64,000 nucleotides of DNA from Aeromicrobium sp. 9AM (GTDB lineage: Bacteria > Actinomycetota > Actinomycetes > Propionibacteriales > Nocardioidaceae), in assembly GCF_902506105.1 (NCBI RefSeq), contig NZ_LR733304.1, forward strand, positions 1,450,334 through 1,514,333, in the 5' to 3' direction. Both the position numbers and the translations under genes were made by a program. The notes under the pieces were generated by a model that worked only from the letters and a program-made list of their open reading frames with translations, ran no database searches and had not been told where the DNA came from. Shown piece after piece: positions 10,333 to 17,815 of the stretch (positions are counted from its first letter, which is position 1; each line of letters begins with the position of its first letter).

Positions 10333-11819
10333 GGCTGCTCCCCGATCAGCTCCACCAGGACCTCGCGGTCGTCGAACGGGTGGACGACGCCGTTGATCTC
10401 CTGGCCGTGCTCGTGGCCCTTGCCTGCGATGACGACGGTGTCACCGAGATGCGCTATCTGGACCGCGTGGGCGATCGCCTCCCGCCGTCCCGGAACCTCG
10501 ACGGCGACGCCGGGCCCAGCGGCGGCACCCTCGAGCACCGACGCACGGATCGAGCCTGCCTTCTCCGTACGCGGATTGTCGTCCGTCACGATGACGACGT
10601 CCGCGTGCCGGGCCGCCGCCTCTCCCATGAGCGGCCGCTTGCCGTGGTCGCGGTCCCCGCCGGCGCCCAGCACGATGATCAGCCGGCCGGCGGTCACCGG
10701 GCGCAGGGCTGTCAATACGGCCGTGACGGCGTCGGGCTTGTGGGCGTAGTCGACGATCGCGGTGAACGGCTGCCCGACCTCGACGCGCTCCATGCGTCCC
10801 GGCACCCCGGTGCTGGCGGCGATGCCCTCGGCGAGCTCCTTGGGGTCGTAGCCGGCCTGCGCCAGTGCCGCGATGACCGACAGCGCGTTGGAGACGTTGA
10901 AGACACCGGGAAGCGGGACCGACAGGTCGATCGCGATCTCACCTGGTCCGAGGACCTCGAGGTCGGTGCCGAGACGGTGCGGCCGGATGTTGACGGCGCG
11001 CCAGTCGGCAGCGTTGCCGTCGGTCGAGAACGTGGTGACGGGCAGCGGCGTCAGCTCGCGCAGCCGCCGGCCGTGAGGGTCGTCGATGTTGATGACGGCG
11101 TGGCGGGCGTGGTCGGGAGTGAAGAGCGCGGCCTTGGCGAGGAAGTAGTCCTCGAGGTCCTTGTGGAAGTCGAGATGATCGCGCCCCAGGTTGAGGAAGA
11201 CGCCGATGTCGAACGTGAATCCGTCGACCCGGCCCTGCACCAGTGCGTGGCTCGACACCTCCATCGCGCACAGCTCGACCTGCTCCTCGCGCATGACCGC
11301 GAACAGGGCCTGCAGCTGCGGCGCCTCGGGAGTGGTCAGTGTCGACGCCGCCGCGACCCGGCCGATGCGGGTGCCGATCGTGCCGACGACCGCGGACGTA
11401 CGATCGCCCAGCGCGGCCTCGGCGAGGTAGGTCGTGGTCGTCTTGCCCTGCGTGCCGGTGATGCCGACCGTCGTGAAGGCATCGCTGGGGTTCTCGTAGA
11501 ACGTGCTGCTGAGCTTGGCCAGCACGCGGCGGGGATCGTCGACCACGATCATCGGCAGCCCGTCGACGATCGCCGACCCTTCGGAGTCGGTGAGCACCGC
11601 GCTGGCACCCAGGTCGCGCGCGACCCCGGCGAATGCGGCGCCGTGCGAGTTGGCGCCCTGCAGGGCGGCGTAGAGGTCACCTTGCTCGAGGTGCTTGGTG
11701 TTGAGCGAGATGCCCGTGACGATCGCCTCGGAGGTGGCGACGGCGTCGAGCTCGGCGGCCAGCTCGGTGAGTGTCCATCGGGGCGTCTCCCGCGGCCGTA
11801 CGCGCATCTCCTCAGTCAC
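10329..11819 (-). CDS. murE: UDP-MurNAc-tripeptide synthetase MurE (diaminopimelate-adding)
   Basis: Cytoplasmic ligase that adds the third stem-peptide residue. In the 496-aa protein the ATP loop GTQGKTTTT lies at 122-130, the carbamylated-Lys neighbourhood is around EVSSHALVQGRVDGF (187-201), and the amino-acid-selecting motif DNPR is at 414-417. DNPR marks diaminopimelate-adding enzymes and excludes lysine; it does not by itself separate meso- from LL-DAP, the form expected in Nocardioidaceae. GTG 11819 is taken as start, and ATG four codons later is possible. A 170-base gap to ftsI is the largest inside the mur block. Confidence 0.95.
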   Translation of the reverse strand: MTEEMRVRPRETPRWTLTELAAELDAVATSEAIVTGISLNTKHLEQGDLYAALQGANSHGAAFAGVARDLGASAVLTDSEGSAIVDGLPMIVVDDPRRVLAKLSSTFYENPSDAFTTVGITGTQGKTTTTYLAEAALGDRTSAVVGTIGTRIGRVAAASTLTTPEAPQLQALFAVMREEQVELCAMEVSSHALVQGRVDGFTFDIGVFLNLGRDHLDFHKDLEDYFLAKAALFTPDHARHAVINIDDPHGRRLRELTPLPVTTFSTDGNAADWRAVNIRPHRLGTDLEVLGPGEIAIDLSVPLPGVFNVSNALSVIAALAQAGYDPKELAEGIAASTGVPGRMERVEVGQPFTAIVDYAHKPDAVTAVLTALRPVTAGRLIIVLGAGGDRDHGKRPLMGEAAARHADVVIVTDDNPRTEKAGSIRASVLEGAAAGPGVAVEVPGRREAIAHAVQIAHLGDTVVIAGKGHEHGQEINGVVHPFDDREVLVELIGEQP

Positions 11820-11910
11820 AACCCCAACCTATCTACTGAACATCACCGACTCGCGCTGGCCACGTCCCGGCCACGTGTCCGAACCAGCCCAGCGATCACG
11901 TGAGATTAAG

Positions 11911-11927
11911 GTCGGGCGAAGCCCGAC
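11911..11927 (-). terminator. Stable hairpin between ftsI and murE
   Basis: A perfect 7-bp stem GTCGGGC/GCCCGAC encloses only GAA on the plus strand; read in the direction of the genes the apex is CTTCG. It lies in the 170-base gap after the ftsI stop. No T-tract follows on the minus strand, only CTTAATCTC, so it may be a weak terminator, an attenuator or an mRNA-processing structure. Confidence 0.4.
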
Positions 11928-11939
11928 AGGCGGCCCGTG

Positions 11940-11954
11940 GCGAGCGCCAGCGAG
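11940..11954. repeat. Intergenic 15-mer repeat, copy 1
   Basis: GCGAGCGCCAGCGAG lies in the ftsI-murE gap. An exact second copy is at 29107-29121 in the pfkA-plsC gap. Both sit within 50 bases of the stop codon of a minus-strand gene and are surrounded by further GAGCG-rich sequence. Confidence 0.5.
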
Positions 11955-11989
11955 TCACGAAGCGAGCGCGAGGAACGAGCGCGTGCCGT

Positions 11990-13741
11990 CTACCAAGTCT
12001 GGGCAACCTTCGGGCTCTTCGAACCCGTCGGTGCGACTCCGAAGCGCTCCAGCGCCATCGACATGATGTCGTGGAAGACCGGCGCCGCGGTCGAGCCTCC
12101 GCCGGCGTTGCTGTAGGGCTTGTCGAGCACGATGTAGGTCAGGAACCGGGGGTTGTCCGCGGGAGCGAAGCCCATGAACGACACCGTGTTCTGGCCGCGG
12201 ATGTAGCGACCCGTCGCCGGATCGACCCGCCATGCCGTGCCGGTCTTGCCGGCGACGCGGTAGCCCTTGATCGCGGCAGCGGGGGCCGTGCCATCAGGTG
12301 CCGTCACGGCTTCCATCATGCGGGTGACGGTCGCTGCGGCGTCCTTGGACACGACGCGCTTGCTGGGCTTGGCGGCGACCTTGGCCTGCTTGCCGTCGGC
12401 GCCGGTGGTGGAGCTGACGACCGAGGGCTCGCACATCTTGCCGGCGTTGGCGATCGCACCGACGGCGCGCACCATCTGCAGCGCGGTCACGGACACGCCC
12501 TGGCCGAACGCGATCGTCGCGTGGTTGGCCTTGGTCCAGTCCTTGCCGTTCTTGAGGATGCCGTCGGACTCACCGGGCAGGTTGACGCCCGACTTCTGGC
12601 CGAAGCCGAACTTGCGGAAGTAGTTGTACATCACCGAGTTGCTCATCTGCTGCGACGCGACGATGGTGCCCAGGTTGGAGGACTTCGCGATGACACCGGC
12701 TGCGGTCAGGTGGAGGACACCGTGCTCCCAGTAGTCGCCGATGTGGAAGTTGTCGATGTCCATGCCCGACGGCACGACGATCGGCGTGTCCGACGCGATC
12801 TTGCCCTGGTCGGCCAGCGCAGCCATCGTGACGGTCTTCATGACGCTGCCGGGCTCGTAGACGTTCTGCACCCCACGCGACACGGTGTTGGAGTCGGTCA
12901 TCCCCGTGCGGTCGTCCGCGTTGAACGTCGGCGCCTGGGACATCTGGACGATCTGGCACGTCTTGGTGTCCATCGTGATCGCGAGGCCCCAGTCGGAGCT
13001 CGACTCGCGCACCGCGTCGGCGAGCCGCTGGTCGGCGTACCACTGGAGGTCCCGGTCGATCGTCGTCTTCACGTCCCGCCCGGGCACCATCTTGGTCACG
13101 GTGCTGTCGGCCATCGGGATGCGCGCACCGGTGTTGGGGTCGACCTCGTACGTGCTCGTGCCGTCGGTGCCGGTCAGGGTCTTGTCGTACTCCTGCTCGA
13201 TGCCGGCGACACCCTTGCCCGACCCGTTGACGTAGCCGAGGAGGTTGGCCGCGAGCTTGCCGCCGGGGTACGTCCGGAGGGTCTCCTTCTCGCTGAACAC
13301 CCCGGTCATGTTGGCCTTGGCGATCGCCGTGAGCGCCTTCTTGGCGGTCCAGGCCGGGACGTCGCGGGCGAGGTAGACGAACTTGGACTTGGGCGTGCGC
13401 AGCTTGTCGATCGTGTCGAAGTAGTCGATGCGGCTGCCGAGCTTCTCGCGCAGGATGCGGGCGATCTGCGGGGCGTACGCGGAGGTCATCGACGGGTCCG
13501 CCGTGAGGGTCATCCCGTCGACACTCGTCGCCAGCTGCGCACCGTTGCGGTCGAGGATCGCGCCGCGTGGAGCGGGGACGGTGCTCGTCTTGGTGCCGGC
13601 CTCGACCGCCTTGGCGGCGTACGCACTCGCGTCGAGCCCCTGGATCTGGAACAGGCGCGCACCGAAGACGCCGAACACTCCGACCATCATCGCCAGGCAC
13701 ACGCGCAGGCGCCGGCGGGACACGGTCTTGCTCACGCTCAT
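11990..13741 (-). CDS. ftsI: Septal class B penicillin-binding protein FtsI/PBP3
   Basis: Membrane-anchored D,D-transpeptidase that cross-links septal peptidoglycan. The 583-aa protein has an N-terminal anchor at about residues 12-30, a PBP dimerisation/pedestal domain starting PAPRGAILDRNG, and a transpeptidase domain with all three active-site motifs: SVMK (299-302, nucleophile Ser), SSN (354-356) and KTGT (499-502). ATG 13741 overlaps the ftsL stop as ATGA. It works with FtsW, encoded five genes downstream. Confidence 0.96.
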   Translation of the reverse strand: MSVSKTVSRRRLRVCLAMMVGVFGVFGARLFQIQGLDASAYAAKAVEAGTKTSTVPAPRGAILDRNGAQLATSVDGMTLTADPSMTSAYAPQIARILREKLGSRIDYFDTIDKLRTPKSKFVYLARDVPAWTAKKALTAIAKANMTGVFSEKETLRTYPGGKLAANLLGYVNGSGKGVAGIEQEYDKTLTGTDGTSTYEVDPNTGARIPMADSTVTKMVPGRDVKTTIDRDLQWYADQRLADAVRESSSDWGLAITMDTKTCQIVQMSQAPTFNADDRTGMTDSNTVSRGVQNVYEPGSVMKTVTMAALADQGKIASDTPIVVPSGMDIDNFHIGDYWEHGVLHLTAAGVIAKSSNLGTIVASQQMSNSVMYNYFRKFGFGQKSGVNLPGESDGILKNGKDWTKANHATIAFGQGVSVTALQMVRAVGAIANAGKMCEPSVVSSTTGADGKQAKVAAKPSKRVVSKDAAATVTRMMEAVTAPDGTAPAAAIKGYRVAGKTGTAWRVDPATGRYIRGQNTVSFMGFAPADNPRFLTYIVLDKPYSNAGGGSTAAPVFHDIMSMALERFGVAPTGSKSPKVAQTW

Positions 13742-14184
13742 GGCGTCACGCTCCGGATGTTGGTGTTGCCGGGCTTGGCCGCCTCGGGCTTGCCGAGGAC
13801 CTTGCCGTCCGACAGCCGCAGGAACGCGGGGTTGGTGTTGGGCACCATGCCGTACGCGATGGCGCGCCGTGCGACGTTGGCCGGGCTCTGCAGCCGGTCG
13901 ACCTCACGGGACAGCAGCTGCTGCTGGGTCTCGAGCTCGGCAGCCTGGCGGTCGAGCCTCTGCGACTCGAACGACTGCGCCTGCAGCACCGTGCTCATGA
14001 CGATCAGCCCGACGAGGCCGACCGAGAGCACCGTGAGCACCACCGCGACGAACGGCGCCTTGCGGGCCCGGCTGCGCACGGGCCGGACCAGGCGAAGACC
14101 GGCCGCCTTGGCGCTCTGCGGCACCCCACGGGGGTTGGCCGCGATCCTCTGGAACGACGCCGCTGCGGACGCGAGTTGGCTCAT
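13738..14184 (-). CDS. ftsL: FtsL-like septum formation protein
   Basis: Small bitopic divisome protein placed between rsmH and ftsI, the canonical FtsL position. The 148-aa sequence has a basic N-terminus, a membrane segment at about residues 45-65 (APFVAVVLTVLSVGLVGLI) and a following coiled coil rich in Gln, Glu and Leu (QSFESQRLDRQAAELETQQ). The conserved tail YGMVPNTNPAFLRL is common in actinobacterial FtsL. Primary sequence is poorly conserved in this family, so assignment rests on topology, coiled coil and position. It is coupled to rsmH and ftsI by ATGA overlaps on both sides. Confidence 0.88.
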   Translation of the reverse strand: MSQLASAAASFQRIAANPRGVPQSAKAAGLRLVRPVRSRARKAPFVAVVLTVLSVGLVGLIVMSTVLQAQSFESQRLDRQAAELETQQQLLSREVDRLQSPANVARRAIAYGMVPNTNPAFLRLSDGKVLGKPEAAKPGNTNIRSVTP

Positions 14185-15128
14185 GCGGCGATCCGCTCGA
14201 CGACGCGCAGGCGAACGGACCGCGCGCGGGAGTTCTCGTCGATCTCGGCCTCGGTTGCCATCTCGGCACCCCGGGTGACCAGGCGGAAGCGCGCCTCGTG
14301 CCCCTCAGGCACGAACGGCAGGTCGCGCGGCACGTCGGTCGTGGTGACCTCGGTGAACGCGCGCTTGGTGATGCGGTCCTCGAGCGAGTGGTAGGCCAGC
14401 ACGACGACCCGCCCACCCGGCGCCAGGATCTCGAGCGAGGCCGGCAGGGCCCGGCGGTAGACGCCGAGCTCGTCGTTGACCTCGATGCGCAGGGCCTGGA
14501 AGGTCCGCTTGGCCGGGTTGCCACCCGTGCGACGGGCGGCGGCCGGGATGGACGTACGAATGAGGTCGACCAGCCGGGCGCTGTCGGTGAACGGCTCGCG
14601 GGCCCGCTCGGCGACCACGGCGTCGGCGATGCGCTTGGCGAACTTCTCCTCGCCGTACTCCCGCAGCACCTTGGCGAGGTCCCGCGACGTGTACGTGTTG
14701 AGGATGTCGGCCGCGGTCAGCTCGTCCTCAGGGTTCATCCGCATGTCGAGGGGCGCGTCCTGGGCGTACGCGAAGCCGCGGTCGGCGAGGTCGAGCTGCA
14801 TCGACGACACCCCGAGGTCGAACAGGACGCCGGAGACGGTGCGGAAGCCGGCCTCGGCGACGACCTCGGCGATCTCGTCGTAGACCGCGTGCGCGAAGGT
14901 CACCCGGTCGCCGAACGCGGCGAGCCGGGTCTTGGCCCGTGCGAGCGCCTCGGGGTCGCGGTCGATGCCGATCACGTGGAGGTCGGCGAAACGGTTGAGC
15001 ATCGCCTCGGTGTGCCCGCCCAGACCCAGCGTCGCGTCGACGACCACTGGCCGGTCGACGGCAACTGACGGTTCGAGGAGGTCGAGAACGCGCTCGAGGA
15101 GTACGGGAACGTGGCTCGCCTCAGTCAT
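14181..15128 (-). CDS. rsmH: 16S rRNA m4C1402 methyltransferase RsmH (MraW)
   Basis: SAM-dependent methyltransferase that N4-methylates C1402 in the 16S rRNA decoding centre. The 315-aa protein begins with the family segment HVPVLLERVLDLL and the SAM-binding DATLGLGGHTEAML. Later segments are FDLGVSSMQLD, GFAYAQDAPLDMRM and the C-terminal VVLAYHSLEDR. The start ATG 15128 overlaps the stop of the 42-aa upstream ORF. Confidence 0.96.
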   Translation of the reverse strand: MTEASHVPVLLERVLDLLEPSVAVDRPVVVDATLGLGGHTEAMLNRFADLHVIGIDRDPEALARAKTRLAAFGDRVTFAHAVYDEIAEVVAEAGFRTVSGVLFDLGVSSMQLDLADRGFAYAQDAPLDMRMNPEDELTAADILNTYTSRDLAKVLREYGEEKFAKRIADAVVAERAREPFTDSARLVDLIRTSIPAAARRTGGNPAKRTFQALRIEVNDELGVYRRALPASLEILAPGGRVVVLAYHSLEDRITKRAFTEVTTTDVPRDLPFVPEGHEARFRLVTRGAEMATEAEIDENSRARSVRLRVVERIAA

Positions 15129-15253
15129 AGCGACCCCAGCAGGATCGCGACGAGCGCGGCCAGTGCGACGGAAGCACCGAGGGAAAAGGCCATGAGCCGT
15201 ACGCCGTCGGCAACCTCGTGCCGTACGCGCCTCGTGCCCTGGTCGATCCTCAT
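15125..15253 (-). CDS. 42-aa single-pass membrane protein between mraZ and rsmH
   Basis: A short ORF encoding MRIDQGTRRVRHEVADGVRL followed by one hydrophobic segment of about 20 residues (AFSLGASVALAALVAILLG) that ends the protein. ATG 15253 is preceded by AGGAGAGGA at good spacing, and the TGA overlaps the rsmH ATG as ATGA, the same coupling used through this operon. These two features make translation likely. The basic N-terminus predicts a cytoplasmic tail (positive-inside). I do not recognise a named family. Tail-anchored divisome accessory or a leader coupling rsmH translation to mraZ are possibilities only. Confidence 0.7.
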   Translation of the reverse strand: MRIDQGTRRVRHEVADGVRLMAFSLGASVALAALVAILLGSL

Positions 15254-15294
15254 GCCACTTCGTCCTCTCCTTGTCGCTCTGCCCGGCTGATGTC

Positions 15295-15373
15295 GTGTGG
15301 CCAGATCTGCGTCCGCTGGGTCTGACACCGGGGAAGTGATGTCAGAACCACGCGGGCGCAGATCTCGCCACGC
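15295..15373 (-). repeat. Long inverted repeat just after mraZ
   Basis: The arms at 15295-15327 and 15340-15373 form a stem of about 33 positions with one bulged base and roughly five mismatches around the 12-base loop CCGGGGAAGTGA. Perfect blocks include TGTCAGA (7 bp) and CGCAGATCT (9 bp). It starts 5 bases beyond the mraZ stop and lies wholly between mraZ and the 42-aa ORF. No T-tract follows, so it is not a classical intrinsic terminator. Confidence 0.75.
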
Positions 15374-15378
15374 GACCG

Positions 15379-15828
15379 TCAGAAGATGCCGGGCATCACT
15401 TCCTCTGACATGTCCGCGAACGGACCTTCCTGTGCAGTCGAGAACTCGGTCCAGCGGCCCGAGTCCCAGATCTCGATGCGGTCCATCGCCCCGACGACCG
15501 TGCACTCGCGGTCGAGGTGGGCCCATTCGCGCAGCACCGGCGGGACCGAGATCCGGCCCTGCTTGTCGGGCACTTCCGAGGAGGCGCCGGAGAAGAACAT
15601 GCGGGTGAAGTTTCGGGCCGCCTGGTTCGTGAACGGCGTGTCCCGGACCCGGTCGGTGAAGGCGTTGAACGCCTCGGTCGTCCATCCGTAGATGCAGTTC
15701 TCCTGGCCGCGGGTGAGGACGATGCCGTGCTCGAGCCGCGGGCGGAACTTGGCCGGGAGGAAGAGCCGGCCCTTGTCGTCGAGACGAGGGGTGTAGGTGC
15801 CGAAGAAGTTTGCGACATCCGGGTTCAC
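15379..15828 (-). CDS. mraZ: Transcriptional regulator MraZ
   Basis: DNA-binding regulator of the dcw operon, built of two AbrB/SpoVT-like swapped-hairpin repeats. The first repeat is FFGTYTPRLDDKGRLFLPAKFR, with the DxKGR signature. The second is centred on SEVPDKQGRISVPPVLREWA. The frame continues upstream, but GTG 15828 follows a strong AGGAGGAGAG site and gives a 149-aa protein of normal family length (MNPDVANFFGTY). Its own promoter region holds direct repeats of MraZ-box type, implying autoregulation. Confidence 0.96.
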   Translation of the reverse strand: MNPDVANFFGTYTPRLDDKGRLFLPAKFRPRLEHGIVLTRGQENCIYGWTTEAFNAFTDRVRDTPFTNQAARNFTRMFFSGASSEVPDKQGRISVPPVLREWAHLDRECTVVGAMDRIEIWDSGRWTEFSTAQEGPFADMSEEVMPGIF

Positions 15829-15852
15829 CTCTCTCCTCCTCGCCGCCGACCA

Positions 15853-15892
15853 GTTCCTCCATTTCGCTCCACCATACCCCACGATCCCCCAC
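15853..15892 (-). promoter_or_regulatory. MraZ operator: four 10-bp direct repeats at the dcw promoter
   Basis: On the minus strand four consecutive 10-bp units read GTGGGGGATC (plus 15883-15892), GTGGGGTATG (15873-15882), GTGGAGCGAA (15863-15872) and a degenerate ATGGAGGAAC (15853-15862). Known MraZ boxes are TGGGN-type repeats with 10-bp period. The candidate -10 TATGGT (plus 15871-15876) lies inside the array, so bound MraZ would block RNA polymerase. Confidence 0.8.
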
Positions 15893-15978
15893 TTCGGATC
15901 CCATATGGGCACATTTCGAGGGTTTTCTGGATCGCCACTCCACGGTTTGGGGGAAGGCGAAAATGCCGTCAGGGCAAA

Positions 15979-16003
15979 GAAAAACCGCCCCCGAAGGGGC
16001 GGT
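15979..16003 (-). terminator. Intrinsic terminator after the DUF3040 gene
   Basis: Minus-strand hairpin ACCGCCCC-TTCG-GGGGCGGT (8-bp perfect stem, TTCG loop, plus 15984-16003) is followed by TTTTC. It lies 30 bases past the DUF3040 stop and separates that transcript from the dcw promoter. Confidence 0.9.
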
Positions 16004-16033
16004 CATGGTGAAAGTGGAGGGAAGTGGGGCGTC

Positions 16034-16420
16034 TTAGCGCTCGTCGCCGTCCCGGCGACGCTGCCAACGCTCTTCCATGCGATCCACGAAGGTTCCGGTG
16101 GGCTTGGGGGGCTTGCGCGAGCTGCCGGCCGGCTCGTCGTTGCTGCGGCCGATCCCCCGCTTCCAGGCGTTCATGAACAGGTAGGCGGTGCCGAGCATCG
16201 CGACGAAGCCGACGACCCCGAGCCACGTCATGGCCGACACGGCGCCGGCGAACAGCAGCACCAGGCCGCCGAGGAATCCGAGGACGGCCAGAATCGCGAC
16301 GCGACGGTTGTGCGCCATGAACTTCGAGCCACGGAGGGTGGACGCGAAGTCGGGGTCTTCTGCGGCCAATGACTGCTCGAGCTGATGGAGCAGCCGGGCC
16401 TCTTCATCAGAGAGCGGCAC
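16034..16420 (-). CDS. DUF3040 membrane protein
   Basis: A 128-aa protein of the actinobacterial DUF3040 family, often encoded just upstream of mraZ. It opens with the family motif PLSDEEARLLHQLEQSLAAEDP, followed by two adjacent membrane segments at about residues 42-62 and 65-85 and a charged C-terminus rich in Arg and Glu. GTG 16420 follows AGGAGG at 7 bases; this site lies inside the end of the methyltransferase gene, giving a 14-base overlap. Function unknown. Confidence 0.88.
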   Translation of the reverse strand: MPLSDEEARLLHQLEQSLAAEDPDFASTLRGSKFMAHNRRVAILAVLGFLGGLVLLFAGAVSAMTWLGVVGFVAMLGTAYLFMNAWKRGIGRSNDEPAGSSRKPPKPTGTFVDRMEERWQRRRDGDER

Positions 16421-17186
16421 TTTTGCCTCCTGGATCGGGTGTTGCTACTGACGAGTCTAGGCGTGCGATCGTGTGCAGACCAGCCGAAAGCGATGTGAAG
16501 TCCGCAGAAGTGCTCAGGAGTCGCTCCAGCGCGTACAACGCGTCGCGTGCTCCCGGCTCGGTGTCGACGATCGCACTGGGCACGAGGTCGGCGAAGACGC
16601 GGACGCCCGTCGTCGCCACCGGCAGGAATCCGTGGGCGGTCAGCAGCGCCTCGAGCTCGGCCACGACGAACCGGCGGGGCCCCATCGTGCGAACGTCCCA
16701 GGCACTCGACGAGCGGCCGACGAGCGACTGCGCCGTCACGAAGTCACCGGCCAGAGCCCGAGCTGCGACGGCGGCGTTGCGGCCTGCGACGACGACGCTG
16801 ACGTGCCCGCTCGGGCGCAGGACCGTGGCGATCGTCGCGAGCGCCTGGCCGGGGTCGTCGACGTGCTCGAGGACGTCATGGCAGATGACGAGGTCGAACG
16901 AGCCGGGAGCGACATGGTCGGGCAGATCGGCAGCGTCACCCAGGACGGCGTTGACGCCTTCGGCGAGGCCCGCCTCGACGCCGCGACGGTTCAGCGAGGC
17001 CAGCGCGTCGGGGCTCGGGTCGACGACCGTGACGCGGTGCCCCAGCGCGGCAAGGCGTACGGCGTCACTGCCGGTGCCACCGCCGAGGTCGAGGACGTCC
17101 AGCGCGTCGCCGGCCCCCGCTGCGTCGACGGCATCCACGACGGACTGCCACATCAACTCGGTGCGGACCGGACCCATGACGGACAC
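16407..17186 (-). CDS. Class I SAM-dependent methyltransferase
   Basis: A 259-aa methyltransferase with the SAM loop DLGGGTGSDAVRLA (33-46), the acidic end of strand 2 in VTVVDPSPDALA, and LVICHDVLEHVDDP as post-I motif, as in UbiE/SmtA-like enzymes. The C-terminal half is less conserved and probably sets substrate. It is upstream of and overlaps the DUF3040 gene, a common actinobacterial pairing near mraZ. Substrate not identifiable. It diverges from the DUF4126 gene across 41 bases. The start could be GTG 17186 or the in-frame ATG three codons later. Confidence 0.85.
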   Translation of the reverse strand: MSVMGPVRTELMWQSVVDAVDAAGAGDALDVLDLGGGTGSDAVRLAALGHRVTVVDPSPDALASLNRRGVEAGLAEGVNAVLGDAADLPDHVAPGSFDLVICHDVLEHVDDPGQALATIATVLRPSGHVSVVVAGRNAAVAARALAGDFVTAQSLVGRSSSAWDVRTMGPRRFVVAELEALLTAHGFLPVATTGVRVFADLVPSAIVDTEPGARDALYALERLLSTSADFTSLSAGLHTIARLDSSVATPDPGGKSAAL

Positions 17187-17227
17187 TGTGCCACAGCGGA
17201 GACCCGCCTTTCCGATAGCGTCCCGCC

Positions 17228-17806
17228 ATGGAGTCCCTCACGGCCCTCGTGTTCTCCAGCGGGTGGGCCAGCGGCATCAATGCGTACGCGACTGTCGCCG
17301 TGCTCGGTCTCATCGACCGGCTCAGCGACACTGCTGCCATTCCAGACGCCTTGGGGCGTACCGATGTGCTGGCGATCTCGCTCGTGATGTTCGGGATCGA
17401 GTTCTTCGTCGACAAGGTCCCGGTGGTCGACTCGCTGTGGGACGTCGTGTCGACGGTCGTACGCCCGACAGTCGGTGCGTTCGTGGCCTACCAGTTCGGC
17501 GGCGACTCCGGCGGCCTCGACCAGGCCCTGCTCACGGCGCTCGGTGGCGGCACGGCACTCACTTCACACGGCATCAAGTCCGGCCTGCGCCTCGCCGTCA
17601 ACACGTCCCCCGAGCCGTTCACCAACACCATCGTGAGCACGGCGGAGGACGTCAGCGTCGTCACGGTCGTCGCCCTTGCCGTGTCGCATCCCTGGCTCGC
17701 GCTCGGCATCTCCGCGACCCTGCTGATCGCCGGTGCCATCGCGGTGGTCCTGCTGTGGCGGGTCATCCGCAAGGCATGGCGCAGACGGCGGCGCGCCACC
17801 GCGTAG
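17228..17806 (+). CDS. DUF4126 membrane protein
   Basis: A 192-aa polytopic membrane protein with about five hydrophobic segments and a conserved small-residue, glycine-rich centre (GGGTALTSHGIKSGLRLAVNTSPEP), matching the DUF4126 family. The C-terminus is strongly basic (RKAWRRRRRA). ATG 17228 follows TAGCGT by 6 bases (17216-17221), suggesting a leaderless mRNA. Function unknown. Confidence 0.85.
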   Translation: MESLTALVFSSGWASGINAYATVAVLGLIDRLSDTAAIPDALGRTDVLAISLVMFGIEFFVDKVPVVDSLWDVVSTVVRPTVGAFVAYQFGGDSGGLDQALLTALGGGTALTSHGIKSGLRLAVNTSPEPFTNTIVSTAEDVSVVTVVALAVSHPWLALGISATLLIAGAIAVVLLWRVIRKAWRRRRRATA

Positions 17807-17815
17807 TCTGCGCGC

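Noticed and set aside
11900..14278. Long plus-strand open frame opposite ftsI and ftsL
   Set aside because: It has no recognisable domain and a composition typical of antisense frames; ftsI and ftsL on the other strand are certain.
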